A DNA stretch of 13,582 nucleotides from Thiodiazotropha sp037384445 (lineage in GTDB: Bacteria > Pseudomonadota > Gammaproteobacteria > Chromatiales > Chromatiaceae): positions 1-13,582 of the forward strand of contig JARRNY010000123.1 of the NCBI GenBank assembly GCA_037384445.1. The letters are read 5' to 3'. Of this stretch, positions 12,888-13,582 are shown in pieces (positions within the stretch are counted from its first letter, which is position 1; every line of letters begins with the position of its first letter). The translations under genes were made by a program, and so were the position numbers. The notes under the pieces were generated by a model. The model was not told the DNA's origin. It was given only the letters and a program-made list of their open reading frames with translations, and made no database searches.

Positions 12888-13582
12888 ATGGATGTTTCTC
12901 CGATACTCGATCCCCTCAACGACGCCCAACGTGAAGCGGTAACCGCTCCAATCGGCAGCATGCTGGTGCTGGCGGGTGCCGGAAGTGGCAAAACCCGCGT
13001 GCTGGTGCACCGTATCGCCTGGCTGCTGGCGGTGGAGAACGCCTCCCCCTGGTCGGTGATGGCGGTGACCTTTACCAACAAGGCGGCGCGGGAGATGCGC
13101 ACCCGCATCGAGGAGTTGCTGGGGCCCACCGGCTATTGCGCGCCCACTGGAAAGAGGCTGGGTTGCCGCAGTCGTTTCAGATCCTCGATTCGGATGACCA
13201 GTTCCGTCTCATCAAACGCCTGCTGAAAAGCCTCGATCTGGATGAGGCCCGCTGGCCCCCGCGGCAGATCCAGTGGTTCATCAACGGTAAGAAGGACGAA
13301 GGGTTGCGCGCACAGCACCTGGATGATGGTGGCGATCCCTACCAGCGACAGATGATCCGTCTCTATGCTGAATACCAGGCGGCCTGCGAGCGGGGCGGCA
13401 TGGTCGACTTCGCTGAGCTGCTGCTGCGCGCCCACGAGCTCTGGCGTGACCGGCCCGATGTGCTGCAGCACTATCAGGAGCGTTTTCATCATGTACTGGT
13501 GGACGAGTTTCAGGATACCAATACCATCCAGTACGCCTGGCTGCGTCTGCTCAGTGGCGCGCGCAACAATCTCTTCGTGGTG
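12888..13582 (+). pseudogene. uvrD: uvrD, DNA helicase II, with internal deletion/frameshift; runs off right edge
   Basis: UvrD is an SF1 3'-5' helicase for nucleotide excision and mismatch repair. The first frame (12888 to about 13133) gives MDVSPILDPLNDAQREAV, Walker A AGAGSGKTRV and TFTNKAAREMR, close to E. coli UvrD. After ELLGPTG this frame turns to non-family sequence and stops at 13226. Homology resumes in another frame from CGG at 13130 (RLLRAHWKEAGLPQSFQILD) and stays open to the window end, including the Walker B box VDEFQDTN. Compared with E. coli UvrD, the stretch with GMWVGTFHGLAH is missing between them, about 13-14 residues. GCCCACCGG (13124-13132) at the junction would encode both flanks (GPTG and AHR), consistent with a deletion of about 40 bp between two copies. 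A TAGAAT at 12876-12881 sits 6 nt before the ATG and no ribosome-binding site is evident, so a near-leaderless start is possible. A sequencing or assembly fault remains possible. Confidence 0.85.

Noticed and set aside
13134..13226. Apparent C-terminal end of a 112-residue protein beginning like UvrD
   Set aside because: This is the out-of-frame tail after the uvrD deletion; genuine UvrD sequence continues in another frame to the window end.

Overview
The window looks like chromosome of a gammaproteobacterium, probably a redox-versatile lineage near the sulfur-oxidising or Chromatiales-type groups. This rests on the E. coli-like UvrD N-terminus, an E. coli-type glucokinase, and a set of O2/peroxide-handling metalloproteins (rubrerythrin, di-heme cytochrome c peroxidase, bacteriohemerythrin, encapsulated-ferritin-like protein). 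No rRNA, tRNA, CRISPR array, transposase or phage gene was seen. The lineage is inferred from protein resemblance, not from a database search.

Region 1 (1-6291, + strand, accessory in character). A large TPR-type protein, open at the left edge, overlaps by 4 bp with an LVIVD-repeat beta-propeller-like protein. A gene-poor stretch with several inverted repeats follows, then a 60-codon orphan gene closed by a strong terminator, an AT-richer secreted protein of unknown function, and an Xre/MbcA-ParS antitoxin with its RES-domain toxin. The toxin-antitoxin pair has a clear palindromic operator in its promoter. A bidirectional terminator at about 6315-6342 separates this block from the next.

Region 2 (6371-11056, oxidative stress and iron). 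A minus-strand operon reads rubrerythrin, then a GlpC/heterodisulfide-reductase-like [4Fe-4S]/CCG protein, then an encapsulated-ferritin (EncFtn) family protein, then a DUF3501 protein. Divergent from it is a cysteine-free Fur-superfamily regulator resembling Irr/PerR, followed by a secreted di-heme cytochrome c peroxidase. The same 15-bp palindrome (TTAGAATAGTTCTAA, 17 identical bases in all) lies upstream of both the rubrerythrin operon and the peroxidase gene, in opposite orientation. The simplest reading is a small local regulon: the Fur-like protein controls a cytoplasmic arm (rubrerythrin, Fe-S protein, ferritin-like protein) and a periplasmic arm (cytochrome c peroxidase) of peroxide and iron defence.

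Region 3 (11161-13582). A single-domain bacteriohemerythrin and glucokinase lie on the minus strand. uvrD starts divergently from glk and runs off the right edge. uvrD carries an internal deletion with a frameshift that removes the conserved GTFHGLAH-type helicase motif. A 9-bp sequence at the junction suggests a repeat-mediated deletion, though an assembly error is possible.

Most worth following up: the operon around an EncFtn protein that has no visible encapsulin partner or targeting tail, together with its paired palindromic boxes and Irr-like regulator; the damaged uvrD; and an attC-like folded element between rubrerythrin and the regulator.
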